From an uncultured Desulfobacterales bacterium (lineage in GTDB: Bacteria; Desulfobacterota; Desulfobacteria; Desulfobacterales; JAFDCJ01), in assembly GCA_945787595.1 (NCBI GenBank), contig CALZJV010000594.1, forward strand, positions 1 to 14,112: a stretch of DNA of 14,112 bases, read 5' to 3'. The notes beneath the pieces were generated by a model that ran no database searches, had not been told where the DNA came from, and saw only the letters and a list, made by a program, of their open reading frames with translations. The translations under genes and the position numbers were made by a program. Below are positions 6,659-12,654 of the stretch, one piece after another (the stretch's first letter is position 1; every line of letters begins with the position of its first letter).

Positions 6659-8082
6659 CAATGAAACACAAGAGATTTAACGGTTACCGGAAAGACCTGA
6701 CCGTCCACCAGTGGTTCCCCAATATCAACCCAATCGCCCTCCTTCAGCATCAGCTCATCAAGTGACAGTAGGTTTGTTTTCAGCCGCGTTTCGCGACGAA
6801 TGACGTTTCCCACACTGCACGCAATATCCGTTTCAAATATCAAGATGACCGGCAGTTTGTTCCGAATTGTATTGGTAAGGGCTTTTTCAATGGATTTTGC
6901 AAACAATTCCAGCTGAGGATACGAAACTCTGACCGGATTCTTGAAATATAAGGCGATAACTTCGTCGCCTTCGCTCAGATCAAACCTTTGGAAGGCGGCA
7001 TTTATTTGCGTTATTATATGTTCGGTACTTAATTTGGATTGATCGACATCCACCCGCATGACGGGAACATTTCTAATCGGAAAAGATATCTCGTCATCCC
7101 TGAAACCCGAACATCCGGAAATTGATAATGAATAGGCGCCCGCACCGATGACCGTTGCCCTGATTTTATTCGGCAGCTCTATGACCGGCGCTGATAATTC
7201 AGCTGTCAACAATTTTATCTTATCGGCCAAAATGTGCCCGATATCGTCAAAATTGTTCAACCCCCCATACATCAACTCAGCAACACCCCCCGAAAATGAA
7301 TATTCATCAACAGGGTTTGCAAAATTCAGGTCAGCGGTCAGCATAAGCCGCCGAGCTAAAGAGGATGTCGCGGGACCCGTCATAACCTCAAATAATATTT
7401 CAGCAAATTTTTCGGCGATTCCATCGATATCAACCTTGGAGATGACATCTCCAATTTCATGTTTTAATCCAAGATTCTCCATCACTTTGGCTGCAGGCTG
7501 GTCGATCCGCCAGATTTTTCCTTCAGAGTCAACGCCCAGCAACCGGCCTCCGACAGATAGACAACTGGTCGACAAGATCTCTCCATTTCTGGAAATAGCG
7601 ATGTTGGAGGTTCCGCCACCAATATCACACGATAATATCGTTTTGTTATCATCTTTAGAGCGGGTTGCAGCCCCCGAGCCCATTGCTGCGATTAAGCTCT
7701 CGAAGTTGGGCCCTGCTGTCGCCGCTACGAACCTGCCGGCATCATTGGATAACGCTTCGGCGATTTGCCTGGCATTTTGTTTTCGAGCAGACTCACCAGT
7801 AACAATCACCGCACCGGTCTGGATATCGGCCGGGTCAATATCGGCGCGTCTATATTCTTCTTTAAAAAAATCAGTTAATCTGACAATATCGATGGTGTTA
7901 TCATCCAATAAAGGCGTATGGATGATTCTTCCTTCATAAATGATGTTTCTTTCCTGAATGTTGAAACGCCGCGTGACCGAACGCTGATCTCTTTTCAAAA
8001 CCAGATTGGAAAAGACCAAATGGCTGGTTGAGCTTCCGACATCAACACCAACGGAAAGTATTTCAATTTCGTTTATTTGCAT
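6658..8082 (-). CDS. eutA: EutA-like ethanolamine ammonia-lyase reactivating factor (ASKHA ATPase)
   Basis: A 474-residue protein matching EutA in length and motifs. EutA exchanges damaged cobalamin on ethanolamine ammonia-lyase (EutBC) in an ATP-dependent way. The actin-like ATPase motifs are visible: first phosphate loop VGVDVGSSTSHLVF (about 11-24), second phosphate loop CDIGGGTSNIAI (about 152-163), FSGGVAELMYG (about 263-273) and VIGAGAYS (about 311-318). I place the start at the ATG at 8082. A GTG at 8097 would add five residues but falls in a 9-bp repeat array and has no ribosome site; neither start has a strong one. No EutB, EutC or microcompartment genes are in the window. It lies 168 bp after the MetV-like gene, so it may be the last gene of the moaD-like operon. 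It could serve another B12 enzyme. Confidence 0.82.
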   Translation of the reverse strand: MQINEIEILSVGVDVGSSTSHLVFSNLVLKRDQRSVTRRFNIQERNIIYEGRIIHTPLLDDNTIDIVRLTDFFKEEYRRADIDPADIQTGAVIVTGESARKQNARQIAEALSNDAGRFVAATAGPNFESLIAAMGSGAATRSKDDNKTILSCDIGGGTSNIAISRNGEILSTSCLSVGGRLLGVDSEGKIWRIDQPAAKVMENLGLKHEIGDVISKVDIDGIAEKFAEILFEVMTGPATSSLARRLMLTADLNFANPVDEYSFSGGVAELMYGGLNNFDDIGHILADKIKLLTAELSAPVIELPNKIRATVIGAGAYSLSISGCSGFRDDEISFPIRNVPVMRVDVDQSKLSTEHIITQINAAFQRFDLSEGDEVIALYFKNPVRVSYPQLELFAKSIEKALTNTIRNKLPVILIFETDIACSVGNVIRRETRLKTNLLSLDELMLKEGDWVDIGEPLVDGQVFPVTVKSLVFH

Positions 8083-8096
8083 AATAGATGGGTTCA

Positions 8097-8132
8097 CCGG
8101 TTGGTCCGGTTTAGCCGGTTGACCAGTTGGGC
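8097..8132. repeat. 9-bp tandem array (CCGGTTGGT family x4)
   Basis: Four 9-bp units: CCGGTTGGT, CCGGTTTAG, CCGGTTGAC, CAGTTGGGC. It lies in the upstream region of the EutA-like gene, 15 bp before the preferred ATG, and touches an alternative GTG start. Confidence 0.7.
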
Positions 8133-8201
8133 CAGTCCAAATAGCAAATCTGAATTACTTTTTTTAATCGATCGGCGAACATAACTGGCAGAACAGATTC
8201 A

Positions 8202-8252
8202 ACGGTCCTACGGGCTCAACGGGCCTACGGGAATAACGGGCCTAACGGCCTA
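8202..8252. repeat. 8-9-bp tandem array (ACGGGCCTA family x6)
   Basis: Six units starting with ACGG: ACGGTCCT, ACGGGCTCA, ACGGGCCT, ACGGGAATA, ACGGGCCTA, ACGGCCTA. The last unit overlaps the stop codon of the MetV-like gene (8250-8252), so the array begins exactly at the gene's end. Confidence 0.75.
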
Positions 8253-8921
8253 TCCATCCCCCAGACCGACACGAACCCGCTTGCGCGGGCCTGCTGCCCC
8301 ACTGGGTTGCCAGTCTTTAGGAGCTCGAATCTCCTCCAACAAGTGTAGTTTGTCCTGCCGTTTGAGCCGGTAATAAATCATGGCCCAGGCGCACGGTGTA
8401 TCCAGACCGACCTCGCAACTACCGTTCTGCGATCCACCGCAAGGGCCGTTAAAAAGGCTCTTGGCACAACGGGCCACCGGGCAAATACCACCGGTAAAGG
8501 TCAGCACACAATCGCCACATCCCCGGCACATTTCCGCCCAGTTCCCCGGCTTGGCGGAAGCACCCAGAAAGGTTGTGTTGAGTGCCGGAATCACCGGCAG
8601 CGGGTCATATGCATCGGCCAGGGTTTGCACGCCGGCGCCACAGGCCAGTGAAAGGATAGCATCTGTTCCGGGCGGTATTGGCTGATATCCAAGCACCAGG
8701 TCCTCCTCACACTGTCTAAGAATGGAACCCACCTCAAATTTCGGCGGGGGTTTTTCATAGTGCTTCATCTGAGAAAGTTCGTGACTCAACTGTTCAGCCT
8801 CTCTTTCGCCGCCCGACAGGCAAACGGTGACGCAGCTGCCGCAGCCAAGAACCAGTAGCTGCCTATATTCTTTAATCGCTGATACAATTTCTGCCAACGG
8901 TTTTAAATCTCCGACAATCAT
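8250..8921 (-). CDS. metV: MetV-like protein (methylene-THF reductase C-terminal domain family)
   Basis: A 223-residue cysteine-rich protein of the MTHFR C-terminal (MetV) family. In acetogens and sulfate reducers MetV partners MetF in a ferredoxin- or hydride-linked methylene-tetrahydrofolate reductase. Cysteines stand in three regions: C27/C30/C34, then C71 and C94, then C132/C135/C138 (CRGCGDC) with C147, C152, C161 and C169. The segment SLFNGPCGGSQNGSCEVG (155-172) is the family hallmark. The ATG overlaps the preceding ferredoxin stop (ATGA, 8918-8921), so the two proteins are translationally coupled and probably form a complex. No metF is adjacent, which is odd: it may be elsewhere, or this MetV may serve another enzyme. 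The last 20 residues are Gly/Arg-rich and less conserved-looking. Confidence 0.85.
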   Translation of the reverse strand: MIVGDLKPLAEIVSAIKEYRQLLVLGCGSCVTVCLSGGEREAEQLSHELSQMKHYEKPPPKFEVGSILRQCEEDLVLGYQPIPPGTDAILSLACGAGVQTLADAYDPLPVIPALNTTFLGASAKPGNWAEMCRGCGDCVLTFTGGICPVARCAKSLFNGPCGGSQNGSCEVGLDTPCAWAMIYYRLKRQDKLHLLEEIRAPKDWQPSGAAGPRKRVRVGLGDG

Positions 8922-9328
8922 TCATCCCCCAATTTTGACTGGATCTTGCCCGGTCCTACAAGCGGCCATTTCGAGGCGGCCTGCCGTTGCCGATGCAGCG
9001 GACAGAGTGGTTCACTGTTTGTATTCACCGCGCCGATCACTTTTTGCTGATAGAGCCTTGAATAAAGTGGTTCACCACATACCTGGCACCGAATCAGATC
9101 CAGTGTTACGACATCATCCCACTGTCCGACTAAAAGGTGCTGAAATTCGATAGCTTCTTGCGGACAGACTCGCCAGCATTGACCGCAGCGGGCGCATTTG
9201 GTCATATTGTGTTGAAGGGTTCGTCGATCGTCCCGATCGCCATAACTCAAGGCTGAGGCAGGACAATTTTCAACGCAGGACAAACACCCGTTACAGTTCT
9301 TATTTACGCGAAAGTAAGACATGGCCAT
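8918..9328 (-). CDS. Two-cluster ferredoxin with extra C-terminal cysteine knuckle
   Basis: A 136-residue iron-sulfur protein. Two [4Fe-4S] motifs are clear: C12/C15/C18/C22 (the last followed by P) and C45/C48/C51/C55 (again followed by P). A further CxxCGEPLY knuckle (C81, C84) and C109-P-L-H112 near the end could bind zinc or another metal, as in some hydrogenase- and Hdr-linked ferredoxins. It should be cytoplasmic and is made together with the MetV-like protein through a 4-bp overlap. It probably carries electrons to or from that protein. The ATG at 9328 or the one at 9322 could be the start. A small palindrome, ACACT-CAT-AGTGT (9329-9341), sits exactly where a ribosome would load, and no strong ribosome site is seen. 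Confidence 0.83.
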   Translation of the reverse strand: MAMSYFRVNKNCNGCLSCVENCPASALSYGDRDDRRTLQHNMTKCARCGQCWRVCPQEAIEFQHLLVGQWDDVVTLDLIRCQVCGEPLYSRLYQQKVIGAVNTNSEPLCPLHRQRQAASKWPLVGPGKIQSKLGDE

Positions 9329-9400
9329 ACACTCATAGTGTTTAGAAAGTCATTTATAAGTAAAGTCGACGTCAAATGGCAAGGCAATTCAGGTTTCGCT

Positions 9401-9484
9401 CGTTTGCCCGTTAGCCCGTTGAGTCCGTTAGCCCGTTGAGTCCGTTTTGCCCGTTTTGCCCGTTGGTCCGTTAGCCCGTTGTCC
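9401..9484. repeat. 8-9-bp tandem array (CGTTAGCC family x10)
   Basis: Ten units all beginning CGTT and ending in CC or TC, such as CGTTAGCC, CGTTGAGTC and CGTTTTGCC. Lengths alternate between 8 and 9 bp. It occupies much of the gap between the ferredoxin gene and the moaD-like gene. Confidence 0.85.
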
Positions 9485-9529
9485 TTATATGCGGATTAAA
9501 ATAAGATTACTCATATTTACCGTTTGGAC

Positions 9530-9609
9530 TGGCTCAGCCGGCATAACCGGCACACGGGCGCAACCGGCTCAACCGGTCCAACCGGCCTAACCGGCTCAAC
9601 CGATTTAGC
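9530..9609. repeat. 9-bp tandem array (CGGCTCAAC family x9)
   Basis: About nine units, nearly all 9 bp, such as CGGCTCAAC, CGGTCCAAC and CGGCCTAAC. The last unit overlaps the stop codon of the moaD-like gene at 9605-9607. The unit differs from that of the neighbouring array only 45 bp away. Confidence 0.85.
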
Positions 9610-9892
9610 CTCCGCCCACCAGCAGCATAAACTTCACCGAATCCCCGTCTTGGAGAATCCTCTGTGAATACTCGCTTCTGGGCAGGAAGCCTTCATCATT
9701 GACCATCACCTGAATGGTAAGATCCAGTTGCCCTGTCTGGTCCAGCAGAATTTTACGTGCCGGCTGGCCAATTCGATCCACAATATGAGATATAACATCC
9801 GCTACAGTGCCTCCGGCCATTTCTGCTTGTGACGTTTTGCCAATTAACTTAGATAAGGTCGGAAGCCCGAGCGATTCTATCTGGATTTTCAA
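9605..9892 (-). CDS. MoaD/ThiS-like sulfur-carrier protein
   Basis: A 95-residue ubiquitin-like protein. It ends in VGGG, so the terminal Gly-Gly needed for adenylation and thiocarboxylate formation is present. The strand DGDSVKFMLLVGG near the end is typical of MoaD. Such proteins donate sulfur to the pterin dithiolene of Mo or W cofactors, and specialised copies often accompany AOR genes. The first 25 residues contain a longer loop than E. coli MoaD (81 residues). A strong GGAGGTG ribosome site precedes the ATG. It heads a minus-strand gene set and has its own promoter and two operator copies, which match those at the AOR operon 6.6 kb away. A role in maturing that AOR is likely but inferred. 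Confidence 0.82.
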   Translation of the reverse strand: MKIQIESLGLPTLSKLIGKTSQAEMAGGTVADVISHIVDRIGQPARKILLDQTGQLDLTIQVMVNDEGFLPRSEYSQRILQDGDSVKFMLLVGGG

Positions 9893-9909
9893 TGAGCACC
9901 TCCAACAAG

Positions 9910-9929
9910 TTGTTCATTTAGATGAACAT
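9910..9929. promoter_or_regulatory. Operator copy 5, promoter-proximal at moaD-like gene
   Basis: TTGTTCAT, centre TTAG, ATGAACAT: seven of eight arm positions pair, and the core GTTCA-N6-TGAAC is exact. It lies just downstream of the predicted transcription start and 18 nt before the start codon, a classic repressor position. Confidence 0.72.
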
Positions 9930-9941
9930 GGTTTGGGGACA

Positions 9942-9969
9942 ATCATACCAATAACAAATCGTTTGTCAA
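9942..9969 (-). promoter_or_regulatory. Sigma-70 promoter of the moaD-like operon
   Basis: On the minus strand a perfect TTGACA (9969-9964) is separated by 16 nt from TATGAT (9947-9942; 5/6). The predicted start is near 9935, with a leader of about 43 nt that contains the proximal operator. This is the best promoter match in the window. Confidence 0.68.
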
Positions 9970-10037
9970 GTAAATTTAACTAAACTATAGAATTATTGGT
10001 TCCTAATTATATCTGAATCGACATTAATCAGGTGTTC

Positions 10038-10057
10038 GTGTTCACTATAATGAACTT
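10038..10057. promoter_or_regulatory. Operator copy 6, distal at moaD-like gene
   Basis: GTGTTCAC, centre TATA, ATGAACTT. The core GTTCA-N6-TGAAC (10040-10055) is exact while the outer bases do not pair. It is 128 bp from copy 5 (centre to centre), upstream of the promoter. This repeats the proximal/distal pairing seen at the AOR operon. Confidence 0.6.
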
Positions 10058-10202
10058 ACATAAATTGTTTTGCTCTGCTGACTGGATATAAAAACGTTTC
10101 AGCGGGTGTCATGGGCCGTGTCAAATATAGCTAGTGCCCGTCCATAAATCAGTTAAAATCAGTTTGGGCACCAAATACTGTTTCCAATCCAGAAATGTGG
10201 AC

Positions 10203-10299
10203 TTTTGTCCAAGGTCAAGGAAATCAAGCGTTTGTGCGGAGACGTAGCTGGCTACGTCGCACAAACAAACGCGCCGATTGACGCCGAGATTGGGCAAAA
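10203..10299. repeat. 97-bp imperfect palindrome (MITE-like or structured RNA)
   Basis: The ends are TTTTGTCCAA (10203-10212) and TTGGGCAAAA (10290-10299), pairing at 9 of 10 positions. The centre is strong: GTTTGTGC (10230-10237), a 3-nt bulge, GACGTAGC (10241-10248), 2 nt, GCTACGTC (10251-10258), GCACAAAC (10259-10266). Between ends and centre the arms pair only in patches. No transposase or coding frame is present, so a non-autonomous repeat or a structured transcript is possible. Confidence 0.6.
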
Positions 10300-10373
10300 A
10301 GCTAACTTAAGCGTCTCCAGCCCTCGTCAGGGGCTCTTGATTAGGCGGTTCTTCGCAGGGCGCTAATAGGAAT

Positions 10374-11084
10374 TCAGCCTATATATTTACGAAAATTTCT
10401 CCCTTTTCTCAGAATATATTTTCGTTTTGTTTTTTCCTTCTTTTTAAAAAATACCTTTCCATTTATAACTTGACATTCGATTTCCCCTTCTCTTTCGAGC
10501 TGATCTAATTCATTAAGAATAGGATGGTAGTTGCCATCAAAACGTTTCAGGGACAAGTGCTTTGCCAAATGTTGCAGTGAAATCAATTTGTCAGTTTTGC
10601 TAATCCGATCGAGTATTGTTTTTTTCAAAGCGGGGTTGTTTTTCAAGGATGATACAAATTCCTCATTTTTTAACCCGGCAGTGGTTTTCTTTTTCTTAAA
10701 CGGCAGATAGTTAGCCGTTTTCCACAATACCTGTCTTTTTAAGCCTTCCAGGACAAGCGAAACTGTCCCAGTTTTCTGATCAACATCGTCTTGTTTCGGA
10801 ATATCTGGATGTTTGTTAAGATTTAGATTGGAGCGGCCTGGGATTGGATGATTTTGCGTTAAATTTGCCTCTGGTGATAGCAGTCCTAAATTTTGTTCAA
10901 TTTCATCCAATTCACGTTCAACCGCGATTAATTCTTTTTGGCTTCTACGCAATCTAATCAGGATGTAACATACTGATATAAATAATACTAGAAAAAAAAT
11001 GAGCATGCAAATAAAGGTGTTGGGATACACGCCTGCTGATTCGGATAAGCGTGAAAAAAAATTCATGAGCTCTGATAGTATCAT
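10374..11084 (-). CDS. Single-pass membrane protein with coiled coil and basic C-terminal domain, unknown function
   Basis: A 236-residue protein I do not recognise. One membrane helix (about 21-43, TFICMLIFFLVLFISVCYIL) has basic residues right after it (RLRR), so the bulk should be cytoplasmic. A short coiled coil follows (about 46-70, rich in Glu and Leu), then a polar linker to about 110. The C-terminal part (about 140-215) has helices and a final strand pair like a winged-helix fold (HLAKHLSLKRF, LDQLEREGEIEC, NGKVFFKK), ending in a Lys/Arg-rich tail. This suggests a membrane-tethered nucleic-acid or protein binder, but that is weak inference. The gene is AT-richer than its neighbours. 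The ATG at 11084 lacks a clear ribosome site; the one at 11066 is an alternative. Confidence 0.65.
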   Translation of the reverse strand: MILSELMNFFSRLSESAGVYPNTFICMLIFFLVLFISVCYILIRLRRSQKELIAVERELDEIEQNLGLLSPEANLTQNHPIPGRSNLNLNKHPDIPKQDDVDQKTGTVSLVLEGLKRQVLWKTANYLPFKKKKTTAGLKNEEFVSSLKNNPALKKTILDRISKTDKLISLQHLAKHLSLKRFDGNYHPILNELDQLEREGEIECQVINGKVFFKKKEKTKRKYILRKGRNFRKYIG

Positions 11085-11115
11085 GTCGAAATGGTAAAAT
11101 GTGTTGGGACCTAAA

Positions 11116-11157
11116 CGTCAAAAACCAATTTAGTAATAAATTGAAGTATTTTTGACG
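11116..11157. promoter_or_regulatory. Nested inverted repeat between fusion gene and membrane-protein gene
   Basis: An outer perfect repeat, CGTCAAAAA (11116-11124) with TTTTTGACG (11149-11157), encloses an inner one, CAATTTA (11126-11132), GTAA, TAAATTG (11137-11143). A transcript in either direction could fold. It could be an operator for the membrane-protein gene 32 bp away or a transcript-end structure for the upstream gene. No T-run directly follows on the minus strand. Confidence 0.45.
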
Positions 11158-11273
11158 ATTTAGAGTGAAACCTCAATTCGATTATCGACTAATTCAACCA
11201 AGAACTTTAACTCAGGCGGATCAATTTAAAAAAATTTACCAACGAAACCTCTAGGGGTTCGGACAATCTCGTT

Positions 11274-12428
11274 CTATTTCCCATACAGACTGGCAGCACA
11301 CTCATTTTTACCCAGATCCATGACTTCCTGTTCTTCGTCGTCAACCTCCAGAATTCCGGCATTGACCTTGCGAATTTCCCCATATACATCAGGCTGTTTG
11401 CGCATATTGTCTTTAATAAATCGAACGAAATCATTTTCATCCTCGATTCCGTAAATATCCGCATTTTTAGATCTGATGCTTCCCATGCTATCGACAAATA
11501 TCTTTTCCGGATTTGCTTCGCTCCAATCCAGGTAGTGACCCGGTAAGATGACCAGATCGTCATTCATATCGGCGATTTTAGCCCTGAGTGTTTTAAACAG
11601 TAATCTGGACCAGTCTTCCGCCTTACCGTCCAGATCCGGCCGACCGATGGATAAAATGAAAACCGTATCCCCGGTAACCAGAAATTGGTTGTCAATCAGA
11701 TAGGAAGTACTTCCGGGCGTGTGTCCTGGTGTATGAATGGCTTTGATTTCCGGACCTCCTTTCGAAAACTGAAAAATCTCCTGGTCATTGACGCTCTTGT
11801 ATTCAAAAACAGCATCTTTAAAATCATTCTGGTGACCGATGATCTGAGCGCCTGTATCAGAATGAATGCGCTTGCTGCCGGATATATAATCCGCCTGCAG
11901 ATGGGTTTCGAAGGTTTTGATAAGCCTGGCGCCAATCTCCTTGGCAAAATTTTGATAAAACTGTGCGTTTCTGGAGGGATCGAACACGACCATTTCATCT
12001 TCATAAATCAACCCGTAGCTGCAGGAAGCCTTGCCCGGACGGATAAACTGATAAAGCGCATAACCGTTTTGCGATGCCACCAATTTAGGCGTCAGCATGT
12101 TGCCCCAGCTTTTTATACCTTTTTCGAGGATTTTAACGTCCTTCCATCCATTATTAAGCAAAATCTCAGCAACATATTTGGCGGACCCCTCTTTGGCGCA
12201 GACTATCCGGATAATTTCCTCTTTAGGAACCTGAAACCGGTCAACCGATTCGTCTTCTTTCTCGATAAACTCAATATACGGAATATTGATCATCTTGGAA
12301 AGATGAGGGCCTTCCACTTTAAATCGTCCGAATTCCTCATTGTTGCGCACATCCAGCAATGTAAAATCGTGTCCTCCGCGGGTAACCCAGTCGAACAACT
12401 CTTCTGCTCTGTAAGACGGTACTTCCAT
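11274..12428 (-). CDS. Rhodanese / metallo-beta-lactamase fusion, persulfide-dioxygenase type
   Basis: This 384-residue protein joins a rhodanese domain (about 1-112) to an MBL-fold domain (about 118-310), with a C-terminal extension to 384. The rhodanese part has LLDVRNNEEF (24-33) and an active-site loop starting at C77 (CAKEGS), so sulfur transfer is plausible. The MBL part resembles ETHE1-type persulfide dioxygenases. H176, H236 (TPGHTPGS) and D254 (TGD) occupy the three iron-ligand positions, and H298 is in LPGH. Two residues of the usual HxHxDH motif are replaced: it reads H176-L-Q178-A-D180-Y181. Domain order is the reverse of fusions with the rhodanese at the C-terminus. A strong GGAGGT ribosome site precedes the ATG. 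It likely handles glutathione- or low-molecular-weight persulfides in the cytoplasm, though an anaerobe would limit O2-dependent chemistry. Confidence 0.85.
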   Translation of the reverse strand: MEVPSYRAEELFDWVTRGGHDFTLLDVRNNEEFGRFKVEGPHLSKMINIPYIEFIEKEDESVDRFQVPKEEIIRIVCAKEGSAKYVAEILLNNGWKDVKILEKGIKSWGNMLTPKLVASQNGYALYQFIRPGKASCSYGLIYEDEMVVFDPSRNAQFYQNFAKEIGARLIKTFETHLQADYISGSKRIHSDTGAQIIGHQNDFKDAVFEYKSVNDQEIFQFSKGGPEIKAIHTPGHTPGSTSYLIDNQFLVTGDTVFILSIGRPDLDGKAEDWSRLLFKTLRAKIADMNDDLVILPGHYLDWSEANPEKIFVDSMGSIRSKNADIYGIEDENDFVRFIKDNMRKQPDVYGEIRKVNAGILEVDDEEQEVMDLGKNECAASLYGK

Positions 12429-12599
12429 GCTGTACCTCCTTGGTCGATTTCTGATATTAAATCATAAGATATAATTTTGGAGCCGGTGCCTTAAATTCCG
12501 TTACGAAATTTTCGTTAAATAAAGTGAATCAAACGAGCTATTTAAAAATTAGGACACGGATTTACGCAGATCCGCACAGGTAAAAAAAATCTGGCAACA

Positions 12600-12646
12600 A
12601 TATCGGATTTTTCCATTCAATAGATCCGAACTCCCAAATCCGATAT
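12600..12646. repeat. 11-bp perfect inverted repeat after enoyl-CoA hydratase remnant
   Basis: ATATCGGATTT (12600-12610) and AAATCCGATAT (12636-12646) pair perfectly around 25 nt. It starts 9 nt past the remnant's stop on the minus strand and may once have ended its transcript. The loop is long and no T-run follows directly, so it could equally be an extragenic repeat. Confidence 0.45.
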
Positions 12647-12654
12647 CTAATTCC

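Larger units (their letters stand above)
9893..10373. other. Regulatory and palindromic spacer upstream of moaD-like gene
   Basis: No gene is seen. From right to left the spacer holds a small hairpin after the membrane-protein stop (AGCCC/GGGCT, 10319-10335), the 97-bp imperfect palindrome, a distal operator copy, an AT-rich stretch, a good promoter and a promoter-proximal operator copy. Confidence 0.6.

Noticed and set aside
7148..7939. 263-residue plus-strand frame
   Set aside because: It lies fully antisense to the EutA-like gene, whose ATPase motifs are clear; it has no ribosome site or recognisable domain.
9401..9609. Possible CRISPR array
   Set aside because: Units are 8-9 bp with no spacers between them, so they are short tandem repeats.
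11250..11266. Terminator after the rhodanese/MBL gene (AACCCC/GGGGTT-type stem)
   Set aside because: The loop is only two bases and the T-run on the minus strand starts about 12 nt too late for a standard intrinsic terminator.
11685..12467. 260-residue plus-strand frame
   Set aside because: It is antisense to the rhodanese/MBL fusion, which has intact motifs in both domains and a strong ribosome site.
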